Source: Sphingomicrobium sp. (GTDB lineage Bacteria > Pseudomonadota > Alphaproteobacteria > Sphingomonadales > Sphingomonadaceae). From it: 11,137 bases of DNA. The stretch spans positions 1 to 11,137 of the forward strand of contig JASLBJ010000079.1 of the NCBI GenBank assembly GCA_030146725.1, written 5' to 3'. Below the pieces are notes generated by a model that saw only the letters and a list, made by a program, of their open reading frames with translations, was not told the DNA's origin and made no database searches. Shown here piece after piece: positions 1 to 6,732 of this stretch. Made by a program: the position numbers and the translations under genes. Every line of letters begins with the position of its first letter. The first letter of the stretch is position 1.

Positions 1-22
1 AAAACTCCGTTCGGGCCGGGCC

Positions 23-59
23 GGGACAAGCTCAGGACGTGCTTGTCGAAGCCCTGTCC
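23..59. repeat. Palindromic intergenic repeat (sphingomonad-like)
   Basis: The arms GACAAGC (25-31) and GCTTGTC (41-47) are a perfect 7-bp inverted repeat around a 9-base loop. A second possible pairing joins GGACA (24-28) with TGTCC (55-59). The core, with GCTTGTCGAAG on one side and CAAGCTCAGGAC on the other, resembles the short dispersed palindromes I know from intergenic regions of Sphingomonadaceae genomes. It lies just upstream of the first operon. It has no encoded function and could form a hairpin in RNA, possibly acting as a terminator or transcript-end stabiliser for a gene left of the window. Only one copy is visible here, so its dispersed nature is inferred. Confidence 0.5.
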
Positions 60-96
60 TTCTTTTAGCCCCGGCGATCAGGAAACGCAGCCCGAA

Positions 97-112
97 CCGG
101 AGTGCCAGTTTG
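97..112 (+). promoter_or_regulatory. Ribosome binding site deciding a TTG start
   Basis: GGAG at 99-102 lies 7 bases before the TTG at 110. No ATG or GTG occurs in frame before the conserved N-terminal segment of the peptidase, so this Shine-Dalgarno match is the main support for initiation at TTG. Confidence 0.5.
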
Positions 113-2164
113 CAAAACCTTGCCCCACCACGCGCCGAGCAGCGCCCGCACAGCTACGAGCGCCACGGGGTGACGATCGACGATCCCTGGGCGTGGCTCC
201 GCGATCCCGGCTATCCGCAGGTCACCGACGAAGGCGTGCTCGACTACCTCAATGCCGAGAACGCGTTCTTCGAAGCCGCCATGGCCCCGCACCGGCCGCT
301 GGTCGACACGCTGTTCGAGGAGATGAAGGGCCGCCTCAAGGAAGACGAAAGCTCGGTCCCGATCCGCGACGGCGACTGGCTCTACTGGTGGGCCTTCACC
401 CCCGGCGCGCAATACCGCAGCTGGTACCGCCGCAAGTTCGCCGGCGGCGACGATGCGATCATCTTCGACGAGCCCGCCGAAGCCGAGGGCAAGGACTATT
501 TCCGCCTCGGCGCGATCGAGGTCAGCCCCGACGGGCGCCTTGCCGCAATGCTGGTCGACGACAATGGCTCCGAACGGTTCAAGCTGCGCATCCGCGACCT
601 TGCGACGGGCAAGGACCTAGAAACCGTCACCGACGTGGCGATCGGCAGCCCGGTGTGGTCGGCCGACGGCGCCGCCATCCTGTTCACCGAGGTCAATGAG
701 AGCTGGCGCAGCTACCGTGCCCGCTACCACCGGCTGGCGACTCCGACCGACGAGGATTTGACTCTCTACGAGGAGACCGAGGAACTCGGCTTCTCGGTCG
801 GCATCGGCCGATCGCAGGACCGCAGCCTGATCTTCATCTCGACCGGCGACAATGCCACCAGCGAGGTCCGCTTCGTCTCCGCCGACGATCCTACCGCCCC
901 GCTGACCCTGATTTCGCCGCGCCGGGAGAACCGCGAGTATCGCGTCGACGCGGCGCATGGCCGGCTGTGGATCATCGCCAACGACGATCATGTGAACTTC
1001 CGCCTCGCCGAAGCCGATCCGGCCGAGCCCGACAAGTGGACAACGGTCATCGCCGGCTCGGACCGGGTCTACCTGCGCGGCCACAGCGCCCACCGCGACC
1101 ATCTTATCGTCTCGACGCGAATCGACGGTCTCGACCAGCTTTTGCTGCGCACCTACTCGGGCGAGGAGGAGCGGATCCCCTTCGAGGAGGCGAGCTACAC
1201 CGCCGGCTTCGGCGGCAATCCCGAGTTCGCCCCCGACGCCTACCGCCTGCAATATTCGTCGATGGTCACGCCCGCGACGGTGTTCGATTACTATCCCGCC
1301 GACCGCCGGCTCGAGACGCTCAAGGTGCAGGAGATCCCCTCAGGCTACGATCCCGCGCTCTACGCAACCGAACGGCTGATGCTCCCCGCGCGCGATGGCA
1401 AGCAGGTGCCGGTCTCGATCGTCTATCGCCGCGGCTTCGAAAAGAACGGCTCGGGCAAGCTCTTCCTCTACGCCTATGGCGCCTACGGCCTGGCCATTCC
1501 GCCGGGCTTCTCGAGCGCCCGGATCAGCCTGCTCGACCGCGGCTGGGCGTTCGCCATCGCCCACATCCGCGGCGGCGACGACCTCGGCTACAGCTGGTTC
1601 CTCGACGGCAAGCTGACCAAGCGCACCAACACCTTCAACGACTTCGTCGACGCGGCGAAAGGCTTGATCGCACAAGGCTTCACCGCCCCCGGCAGGATCG
1701 CGATCCAGGGCGGCTCGGCCGGCGGCGAGCTGATGGGCGCGGTCGCCAACTCCGACCCCGAGCTATGGGGCGCGGTGGTCGCCGACGTGCCGTTCGTCGA
1801 CGTGCTCAACACCATGCTCGACGACACGCTGCCGCTGACTCCGGGCGAGTGGCCCGAATGGGGCAATCCGATCACCGACAAGGCCGCGTTCGACCTCATC
1901 CGCAGCTACTCGCCCTACGACAACGTCAAGCCGCAGGCCTATCCGCCGATGCTGATCACCGGCGGCCTCAACGACCCGCGAGTCACCTATTGGGAGCCCG
2001 CCAAATGGGCCGCCCGCCTGCGTAGCGTCAGGACCGACGACAACCTCCTCCTGCTCAAGATCAACATGGGCGCCGGCCACGGCGGCAAGTCGGGCCGCTG
2101 GGAGCATTTGAAGGAAGTCGCCGAAGCCTATGCGTTCGTCCTCACGCAGGTCGACGGCGAGTGA
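110..2164 (+). CDS. ptrB: S9 family peptidase, oligopeptidase B type
   Basis: Serine oligopeptidase of the prolyl oligopeptidase family (S9A), expected to be cytosolic and to cut short peptides, in oligopeptidase B typically after Arg or Lys. The 684-residue length suits the family. An N-terminal seven-bladed propeller region (about 70-400) precedes an alpha/beta hydrolase domain. The catalytic triad is visible: Ser536 in GGSAGG, Asp622 in GGLNDPRVTYWEP and His657 in MGAGHGG. Other family marks are HIRGGDDLGYSWFLDGKL, NTFNDF and the LPLTPGEWPEWGNP segment near 574-587. There is no signal peptide. The start is a TTG backed by GGAG seven bases upstream. Its stop overlaps the GTG start of the thioesterase by 4 bases, so it heads the operon. 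The family is certain; the Arg/Lys preference is inferred from similarity to oligopeptidase B. Confidence 0.93.
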   Translation: MQNLAPPRAEQRPHSYERHGVTIDDPWAWLRDPGYPQVTDEGVLDYLNAENAFFEAAMAPHRPLVDTLFEEMKGRLKEDESSVPIRDGDWLYWWAFTPGAQYRSWYRRKFAGGDDAIIFDEPAEAEGKDYFRLGAIEVSPDGRLAAMLVDDNGSERFKLRIRDLATGKDLETVTDVAIGSPVWSADGAAILFTEVNESWRSYRARYHRLATPTDEDLTLYEETEELGFSVGIGRSQDRSLIFISTGDNATSEVRFVSADDPTAPLTLISPRRENREYRVDAAHGRLWIIANDDHVNFRLAEADPAEPDKWTTVIAGSDRVYLRGHSAHRDHLIVSTRIDGLDQLLLRTYSGEEERIPFEEASYTAGFGGNPEFAPDAYRLQYSSMVTPATVFDYYPADRRLETLKVQEIPSGYDPALYATERLMLPARDGKQVPVSIVYRRGFEKNGSGKLFLYAYGAYGLAIPPGFSSARISLLDRGWAFAIAHIRGGDDLGYSWFLDGKLTKRTNTFNDFVDAAKGLIAQGFTAPGRIAIQGGSAGGELMGAVANSDPELWGAVVADVPFVDVLNTMLDDTLPLTPGEWPEWGNPITDKAAFDLIRSYSPYDNVKPQAYPPMLITGGLNDPRVTYWEPAKWAARLRSVRTDDNLLLLKINMGAGHGGKSGRWEHLKEVAEAYAFVLTQVDGE

Positions 2165-2565
2165 CCCGCCCGAGCTTCGAACTTGCCTTCACCGCCGCCC
2201 CTGAACACATCGACGAACTCGGCCACGTCAACAATGCGGTGTGGGTGCAGTGGATCGAGCATGTCGCCGTCGCCCACTGGAAGGCCGCCGCCGCACCCGA
2301 GCACCAGTTAGCCTATTTCTGGGTCATCGTCCGCCACGAGATCGACTATCTCCGCCCTGCCGTCGAAGGCGACCGCGTGGTCGGCCGCACCTGGGTCGGC
2401 GAGTCGCCCAAGGGCGCGAAGTTCGACCGCCACATGGAATTCACCGGCAACGACGGCCGCGTGTGCGTCCGCGCCCGAACCTTCTGGGCGATCGTCGACA
2501 AGGCCGCGGGCCGCCCGATCCGCGTTCCGCCCGAGGTTGTGGCGCCCTTCCTTGGGGAGGAGTAA
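2161..2565 (+). CDS. 4HBT-family acyl-CoA thioesterase
   Basis: Single hotdog-fold protein of 134 residues, the usual size for the 4-hydroxybenzoyl-CoA thioesterase/YbgC superfamily, which hydrolyses acyl-CoA or acyl-ACP thioesters in the cytoplasm. The N-terminal motif HIDELGHVNNAVWVQWIEH (residues 16-34) is the family signature; Asp18 is the likely catalytic acid and His22-Val-Asn-Asn begins the long hotdog helix. The later part, with EIDYLRPAVEGD and FDRHMEF, gives the expected beta strands. The GTG start sits inside the stop region of the peptidase gene (GTGA overlap), implying translational coupling. Its stop is 10 bases before the isomerase start. The substrate cannot be read from sequence. 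It is not an MaoC-type hydratase, because it lacks that family's motif. Confidence 0.9.
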   Translation: MTRPSFELAFTAAPEHIDELGHVNNAVWVQWIEHVAVAHWKAAAAPEHQLAYFWVIVRHEIDYLRPAVEGDRVVGRTWVGESPKGAKFDRHMEFTGNDGRVCVRARTFWAIVDKAAGRPIRVPPEVVAPFLGEE

Positions 2566-2575
2566 GCCAAGGTTG

Positions 2576-3217
2576 ATGACCCGCCCGATCCTCCACGATT
2601 ACTACCGCTCTTCCGCCGCCTACCGGGTCCGCATCGCGCTCGGGCTCAAGCGCGTTCCATATGATGCTCGCAGTGTGAACCTCGCCGAAGGCGCACAGAA
2701 ATCGGCCGACTATCACGCCCTCAATCCGCAGGGCTTTGTGCCGATGCTGGAGATCGACGGGCTGCGCCTCACTCAGAGCCTCGCGATCATCGTCTACCTC
2801 GACCAGCGCTTTCCCGAGCCCCGCCTGGTGCCCGCCGACCCCCCCGACGGAGCGCACGTCCGCGCAATGGCGATGACCATCGCCTGCGACATCCACCCGC
2901 TCAACAATCTGCGCGTGCTCAAATACCTCGGCAGCCAGCTCGGCGTCGAGGAGCCGCAACGCAACGCCTGGTACGCCCACTGGATCACCGAAGGGCTCGC
3001 GCCGCTCGAAGCCTTGGCCGCCCCGCGCGCTGGCGAATTCCTGTTCGGCGACCAGCCCACTCTCGCCGACATCTGCCTGGTGCCGCAGCTGTTCAACGCC
3101 CGCCGCTTCGACGTGCCGCTCGACAGCTTCCCGACGCTGCTGCGTGCCGACGAAAATGCCCGCGCGTTCGACGCGTTCGCCGCCGCTCACCCCGACCAGC
3201 AGGAGGTCGCCACATGA
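2576..3217 (+). CDS. maiA: Maleylacetoacetate isomerase (zeta-class glutathione transferase)
   Basis: Glutathione-dependent isomerase of 213 residues that would convert maleylacetoacetate (or maleylpyruvate) to the fumaryl isomer in tyrosine/homogentisate or gentisate breakdown. Residues 12-21 (SSAAYRVRIA) correspond to the zeta-class SSxxxRVRIAL active-site motif, Pro56 in GFVPML is the cis-proline, Gln67-Ser68 bind glutathione, and DIHPLNNLRVLKYL (105-118) is a strong zeta-class mark. The second motif position is Ala-Ala rather than Ser-Cys, as in many bacterial members. I chose ATG 2576 over an upstream in-frame ATG at 2537 because it gives the conserved N terminus, starts after the thioesterase stop and follows AAGG (2569-2572) and a GGGGAGGAG stretch (2554-2562). 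No homogentisate dioxygenase or fumarylacetoacetase lies next to it, so the exact pathway is open. Confidence 0.88.
   Translation: MTRPILHDYYRSSAAYRVRIALGLKRVPYDARSVNLAEGAQKSADYHALNPQGFVPMLEIDGLRLTQSLAIIVYLDQRFPEPRLVPADPPDGAHVRAMAMTIACDIHPLNNLRVLKYLGSQLGVEEPQRNAWYAHWITEGLAPLEALAAPRAGEFLFGDQPTLADICLVPQLFNARRFDVPLDSFPTLLRADENARAFDAFAAAHPDQQEVAT
3201..3206 (+). promoter_or_regulatory. Strong Shine-Dalgarno for the class II aldolase gene
   Basis: AGGAGG lies inside the 3' end of the isomerase gene, 7 bases before ATG 3214. It fixes that start against a second Met at codon 11 and, with the ATGA overlap, points to coupled translation. Confidence 0.75.
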
Positions 3218-4029
3218 ACCGGGTCGACAGTATCAACCATGGCATGACGGGCGCGGCCGCCCTCGATCGCCTCGACATCCCCTCGCTCCGCGGCAAGGTC
3301 AGCGAAGAGGAATGGGCGATCCGGGTCGATCTCGCCGCCGCCTACCGGATGGTCGCTCATTACGGGTGGGACGACCTCATCTTCACCCATCTGTCGGCTC
3401 GCGTTCCCGGCCCCGAGCACCACTTCCTGCTCAACCCCTACAATCTGATGTTCGAGGAGGTGACGGCATCGAGCCTGATCAAGGTCGATGTCCACGGCAA
3501 TGCCGTCGAGCCGAGCCCGTTCATCACCAATCCGGCCGGCTTCGTCATCCATTCGGCAATCCACATGGCGCGCGAGGATGCCGGCGCGGTGATGCATCTG
3601 CACACGCCGCCGGGCCAGGCCGTGTCCGCCCATGCCGAAGGCCTGCTCCCGTTGACCCAGACGGCGATGCTGAGTCGCGGCGATCTCGCGTTCCACGATT
3701 ATGAGGGCGTTGCGGTCGACCTTGGCGAACGTGAGCGGCTGGTCGCCAACATCGGGACCAAGAACGCGATGCTGCTGCGCAACCACGGCACGCTCGCGGT
3801 CGGCAGGACGGTTGGCGAATGCTTCGTCCGCCTCTACTTCCTCGAACGTGCGTGCGAGGCGCAGATCATGGCGCTGTCGGCCGGCGACAATCTCAACAAT
3901 CCGCCCCAGGGCGCTCCGGAAATCGCAGCGCAGCAGGGCACCGCGGGCCTCGCCATTGCCGCCAACGTGCTCGCCTGGCCGGCGCTCAAGCGCAAGGCGT
4001 ACCGGCTCGACCCCAGCTTCGCGGATTAG
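3214..4029 (+). CDS. Class II aldolase/adducin domain protein
   Basis: A 271-residue cytosolic protein of the class II (zinc-dependent) aldolase/adducin family, related to L-fuculose-phosphate aldolase and L-ribulose-5-phosphate epimerase. The metal ligands expected for the fold are seen: His128 and His130 in VMHLHTPPG and His191 in LLRNHGTLAVG. The early domain segment GWDDLIFTHLSARVPG (51-66) and YNLMFEEVTASSLIKVD (76-92) are also typical; Glu81/Glu82 lie in the region where the catalytic acid is expected. About 30 residues precede the domain. ATG 3214 overlaps the isomerase stop by 4 bases and has AGGAGG 7 bases upstream. It is the last gene of the four-gene operon. Members of this subgroup often have no proven substrate, so I give no gene symbol. 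Confidence 0.9.
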   Translation: MNRVDSINHGMTGAAALDRLDIPSLRGKVSEEEWAIRVDLAAAYRMVAHYGWDDLIFTHLSARVPGPEHHFLLNPYNLMFEEVTASSLIKVDVHGNAVEPSPFITNPAGFVIHSAIHMAREDAGAVMHLHTPPGQAVSAHAEGLLPLTQTAMLSRGDLAFHDYEGVAVDLGERERLVANIGTKNAMLLRNHGTLAVGRTVGECFVRLYFLERACEAQIMALSAGDNLNNPPQGAPEIAAQQGTAGLAIAANVLAWPALKRKAYRLDPSFAD

Positions 4030-4105
4030 AGTTTCCCGACAGGCGGCACCAGCCCGCGCTTTTTGTTAGTAGACGGCACCGGGCTCTGTTTCGAAAGAAA
4101 AGACC
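4030..4105. other. Short convergent intergenic region
   Basis: This 76-base stretch separates two converging genes. AGCCCG (4051-4056) can pair with CGGGCT (4080-4085) across a 23-base loop, and GCGGCACC-like words occur on both sides. A T run (TTTTTG, 4060-4065) lies inside the loop instead of after the stem, so a normal intrinsic terminator is not convincing here. Transcription from both sides must nevertheless end in or near it. Confidence 0.3.
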
Positions 4106-5734
4106 TTAAGCCGCCGCGCCCTCGGCATCCCACGTCGTCAGCGCCGGCCCCAAGGCCGTCTTGAGCGGCTCGAGCCACGCGTCATAGTGGCGCCACTGGT
4201 CGACCCCGTCGCGATTGATCGGCCTCCGCACCTGCTCGGCGCTCGGCGTGTGGACCGCTCGCTTGCTGGTGTGAAAGGCCAGGCAGGCCGGATCGAACGG
4301 AACGCCGATGAACTCGAGCATCCGCCGCACTTCGCGCTCCGGATCGTCGATCAGGCGCTCGTTGAGGACATGCAGGATAGCGCCGGGCTGGACCTCGTCG
4401 AAGTGGCGCATCAGTCGCAGATAGTCGGCATAGAACTGGCCGATCGTCGGAAGGCTGTAGGCGAAGGTCACTCCAGACGCATAATGCTGCTTGAAGTTGG
4501 ACACGCCGCACGCGAGCGGGTGGCGGCGAGCGTCGATAATCCGGGCATTGGGCAGTGCCAGCCGGATCAGCCCGACGTTCATCCAGTTGGCGGGCAACTT
4601 GTCGACGAAGAACGGCCGCTCGAGCTGACGATAGGATCGCGTCCGCGCAAGATACTCCTCGCCGATCTCCCTGAACAATTCGGGCTTGGCCTCGCCGATC
4701 TGCCCAAACACGCTGCGGCCCTGGCGCGACCCCGTTGCACCCAACTCGGTCCACAGATGCTGCATCGTCAGCAGCTCGGACGTCGCTTCGATCTGTGGGT
4801 GGCTCCCGAGGATCTGCTCGATCAGCGTCGATCCCGAGCGCTGCAGGCCGATGATGAAGATCGGCTCCGAAGTGTCGCAGCCGCTCCCTGAGTGCCGCTC
4901 GAACAGTTCGGGCGTGAAGGTTGCGATCGCTGCATCGACAATCGGGGTGACGCGCATCTGCGGCGGCGTGAGCGTCGCCGCTTTGAGCCGGTTGCCCGCA
5001 AGGTACTGCTCGAACGACTGCTGATATTCCTCGCGTTGCTCGAGCGCCCGTCCAAGCGCGAAGTGGAAGTGAAGCGCGTCGCCGGGCTCGAGCTGGCCCC
5101 CCAGCGCCTTGCGCATCTCCGTTACATCGCGGGTGGTGAAGCGGAAGCTCTTGAGGTTAGCCAGGCTCCACCACGGGTCGCCATAGGTCGGCCGCAGCTT
5201 GATCGCCCGGCGCAGCGCTTCGACGGCATTCCCTGAGTGACCCGCATAGTTGAGCGCATTGCCAAGGCTCAGCCACAGGCCCGGATGCTTCGGCTGGCTC
5301 TTGAGCAAGTCGCGATAGATTGCGATTTCCTCATTGCGCCGTCCGAGTTGGCCAAGCAGCGCTGCTTCCTGCACCCGTGCATCGAACCCCTGGCGGAGCT
5401 CGATCGGGACCTGCTGCAGCAACGCCAGCGCTGCGGGAAAATGGGCCTGCTGCTGATGCAGGCGGGCGAGGTGCAGCCGTAACCGGTGCGCGCCGGGTGC
5501 AACGCCAAGCGCCCGGTGCAGGATCGGGATGGCATCGGCCGACCGGCCGGATCCCGCAAGCAGATCGGCCAGGGCGGCAAGTGCCCCGACGTCGGATGGG
5601 GACTGCAGCAGCCGCGCCCGGACCAGGCGCTCGGCCTCACGCAGATCGCCCGATTTCATCGCGGCGCTGACCAGTTCGCCCACCGGTACGTTGGACTGCG
5701 CTGGCGCTCGCGCGCCGTCGGTGGTGGCTGTCAT
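4106..5734 (-). CDS. TPR-repeat sulfotransferase fusion protein
   Basis: A 542-residue fusion. Residues about 15-250 form tetratricopeptide-like helical repeats (for example PKHPGLWLSLGNALNYAGHS and NAVEALRRAIKLRP around 148-182). Residues about 290-530 are a Sulfotransfer_3/tyrosylprotein-sulfotransferase-like domain. The 5'-phosphosulfate loop is FIIGLQRSGSTLIEQIL (293-309) and the 3'-phosphate site is the IIDARRHPLACGVSNFKQ segment (399-416), so it should transfer sulfate from PAPS to an unknown acceptor. No signal peptide or membrane segment is seen; it appears cytosolic. The ATG at 5734 follows GGAAG with a 9-base gap on the minus strand. The TPR part probably presents a protein or glycan acceptor. 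The domain calls are firm; the substrate is unknown. Confidence 0.9.
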   Translation of the reverse strand: MTATTDGARAPAQSNVPVGELVSAAMKSGDLREAERLVRARLLQSPSDVGALAALADLLAGSGRSADAIPILHRALGVAPGAHRLRLHLARLHQQQAHFPAALALLQQVPIELRQGFDARVQEAALLGQLGRRNEEIAIYRDLLKSQPKHPGLWLSLGNALNYAGHSGNAVEALRRAIKLRPTYGDPWWSLANLKSFRFTTRDVTEMRKALGGQLEPGDALHFHFALGRALEQREEYQQSFEQYLAGNRLKAATLTPPQMRVTPIVDAAIATFTPELFERHSGSGCDTSEPIFIIGLQRSGSTLIEQILGSHPQIEATSELLTMQHLWTELGATGSRQGRSVFGQIGEAKPELFREIGEEYLARTRSYRQLERPFFVDKLPANWMNVGLIRLALPNARIIDARRHPLACGVSNFKQHYASGVTFAYSLPTIGQFYADYLRLMRHFDEVQPGAILHVLNERLIDDPEREVRRMLEFIGVPFDPACLAFHTSKRAVHTPSAEQVRRPINRDGVDQWRHYDAWLEPLKTALGPALTTWDAEGAAA

Positions 5735-5756
5735 CTCAACTGGCTTCCATGCATTC

Positions 5757-5824
5757 TAACGAGCAGCCCCGGCTAATGAGCAACTCCGGCTAACGAGCAG
5801 CTCCGGCTAGCGAGCAGCTCCGGC
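5757..5824. repeat. 17-bp tandem repeat, four copies, at the 3' end of the EF-hand gene
   Basis: Units run 5757-5773, 5774-5790, 5791-5807 and 5808-5824. The plus-strand consensus is TAACGAGCAGCTCCGGC; the copies differ from it at 1, 2, 0 and 1 positions. Read on the minus strand, the innermost copy encodes the last residues of the EF-hand protein, and each unit recreates a TAG triplet at its junction with the next. Adjacent units also offer GCTC/GAGC pairings, so the RNA could fold into small stem-loops. The array fills most of the gap between the EF-hand gene and the sulfotransferase gene. There are no spacers, so it is not a CRISPR. Confidence 0.9.
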
Positions 5825-6361
5825 AGCCTGCATCTCGGCCGCAGTGACGAGTCCGTCCATGTCGGTGTCGAGCCGATCGAAGTTTCTCAGCGTGGCCGCG
5901 CGATGTTCGACCAGGCTGATCGATCGGTCGCGATTGGCATCGAAGCGCTGAAGCATCGGCCCGGCATCGGCCCGCGGAGTAAGGCCCTGCATCGCCGCGA
6001 ACTCGACCTGCGAGAGGGCTCCGTTGCGGTCTCGGTCGAGCTCGTTGAACAGTGCGCGGCTGCGCGTCTGCGCTTCGCCAGCCGCAACCGCCCGCTGGAA
6101 GTTCTCGATTTCGGTCGTCGAAACCAGCCCGTTCTTGTCGGCGTCCATCTTGCGGAATTCGGCGTCCATGTTGACGATGAAGGTCGCGCGCGGGAGCGCC
6201 GGGGCGCTTGCCCGTGCCGTGCTCGGAGCGGCTCGGACCGGAGTCCTCGCAGCGGCTGCGCCGGCCTGGACCGCGACCGCCGTCGGCACAATTCGGGCAA
6301 CCAACGCTGTCCCCGCTGGGTCGGAGATCAACGCGCTCAGAGTAAGAAGGCATGCAAACAC
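5807..6361 (-). CDS. Secreted four-EF-hand calcium-binding protein
   Basis: Predicted Ca2+-binding protein of 184 residues from GTG 6361. Four EF-hand loops are visible: 73-84 (DADKNGLVSTTE), 109-120 (DRDRNGALSQVE), 141-152 (DANRDRSISLVE) and 165-176 (DTDMDGLVTAAE). The third has Arg where the loop normally has Gly. A hydrophobic segment (FACLLTLSALI) followed by an Ala/Pro/Thr-rich linker suggests export and a flexible tether before the EF domain. The N terminus is uncertain: GTG 6361 has GGGAG 9 bases upstream but leaves the signal peptide without a basic n-region, whereas in-frame TTG codons at 6397 and 6424 would add SRER but lack a ribosome site. The stop lies in the tandem repeat. Its partner or role is unknown; stop and frame are confident. 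Confidence 0.8.
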   Translation of the reverse strand: MFACLLTLSALISDPAGTALVARIVPTAVAVQAGAAAARTPVRAAPSTARASAPALPRATFIVNMDAEFRKMDADKNGLVSTTEIENFQRAVAAGEAQTRSRALFNELDRDRNGALSQVEFAAMQGLTPRADAGPMLQRFDANRDRSISLVEHRAATLRNFDRLDTDMDGLVTAAEMQAAGAAR

Positions 6362-6423
6362 GATCGGACGCTCCCGGGAAACGCAAACATCGTGCAAGGG
6401 TAGCGGCTTAGCCCGCGAATACA

Positions 6424-6429
6424 ATTATC
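6424..6429 (-). promoter_or_regulatory. Candidate -10 hexamer for the EF-hand gene
   Basis: On the minus strand this reads GATAAT, a five-of-six match to the sigma-70 -10 consensus. No good -35 box is found at the normal distance. If real, transcription would start near 6417, which would exclude the TTG codon at 6424 as the translation start and leave a leader of roughly 55 bases before GTG 6361. Confidence 0.22.
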
Positions 6430-6634
6430 GCTGACGGATCATCATAACGCCGCAATGGACCAGTCGGCGCATCCAGGACTGCAGAATCTAGGAAGCTGAC
6501 CGCGAATAGTCGCCTCCAGGCATGGGGCAATCTCGTTTAGTTTGAACGATTCCATGAGCTTGAGCCACGCGCTGCAAGTTTGGCGGCATGGCCGCCTGTG
6601 GCTTCTGGGCAACATGGCCCGTTCGACATCATCG

Positions 6635-6656
6635 ATTTGATATATATTAAGAATTT
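6635..6656 (+). promoter_or_regulatory. AT-rich island, candidate adhesin promoter
   Basis: The stretch around TTGATATATATTAAG is the most AT-rich in the window, about 80-95 bases before the adhesin start. TATATT (6643-6648) or TATTAA (6645-6650) could be a -10 element, but no good -35 box lies at the usual spacing. TTGATA (6637-6642) could instead be a -35 with only a weak -10 near 6660. A promoter in this place is likely; the exact boxes are not settled. Confidence 0.3.
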
Positions 6657-6732
6657 GCCTGCCAATGCTCCTACCCTGCTTGGCGCACTGCGGCGCTCGG
6701 CGTTTAGTGCGCCTACCTTAAGGGGATCCTGA

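Larger units (their letters stand above)
6362..6732. other. 371-base divergent intergenic region
   Basis: This stretch separates the minus-strand EF-hand gene from the plus-strand adhesin gene and should hold both promoters. It is less GC-rich than its surroundings, with an AT-rich island at 6635-6656. A perfect 6-bp hairpin, GGCGGC-ATG-GCCGCC, occurs at 6582-6596 with no T run after it. A 69-codon minus-strand open frame across 6537-6746 has no recognisable protein character. I see no RNA gene or riboswitch signature. Confidence 0.6.

Noticed and set aside
967..2025. Second long plus-strand frame of 352 codons inside the peptidase gene
   Set aside because: Its translation is Arg/Pro-rich low-complexity sequence, while the overlapping frame carries the S9 catalytic triad.
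4051..4085. Bidirectional intrinsic terminator between the converging genes
   Set aside because: The 6-bp arms are separated by a 23-base loop and the T run lies inside the loop, so the structure does not meet the usual form.
5757..5824. CRISPR array
   Set aside because: The 17-base units are directly adjacent with no spacers, only four copies exist, and no cas gene is nearby.
6582..6596. GGCGGC-ATG-GCCGCC hairpin as a terminator or operator
   Set aside because: The stem is only 6 bp with a 3-base loop and no T run. Such palindromes arise easily in high-GC DNA, and nothing links it to a regulator.
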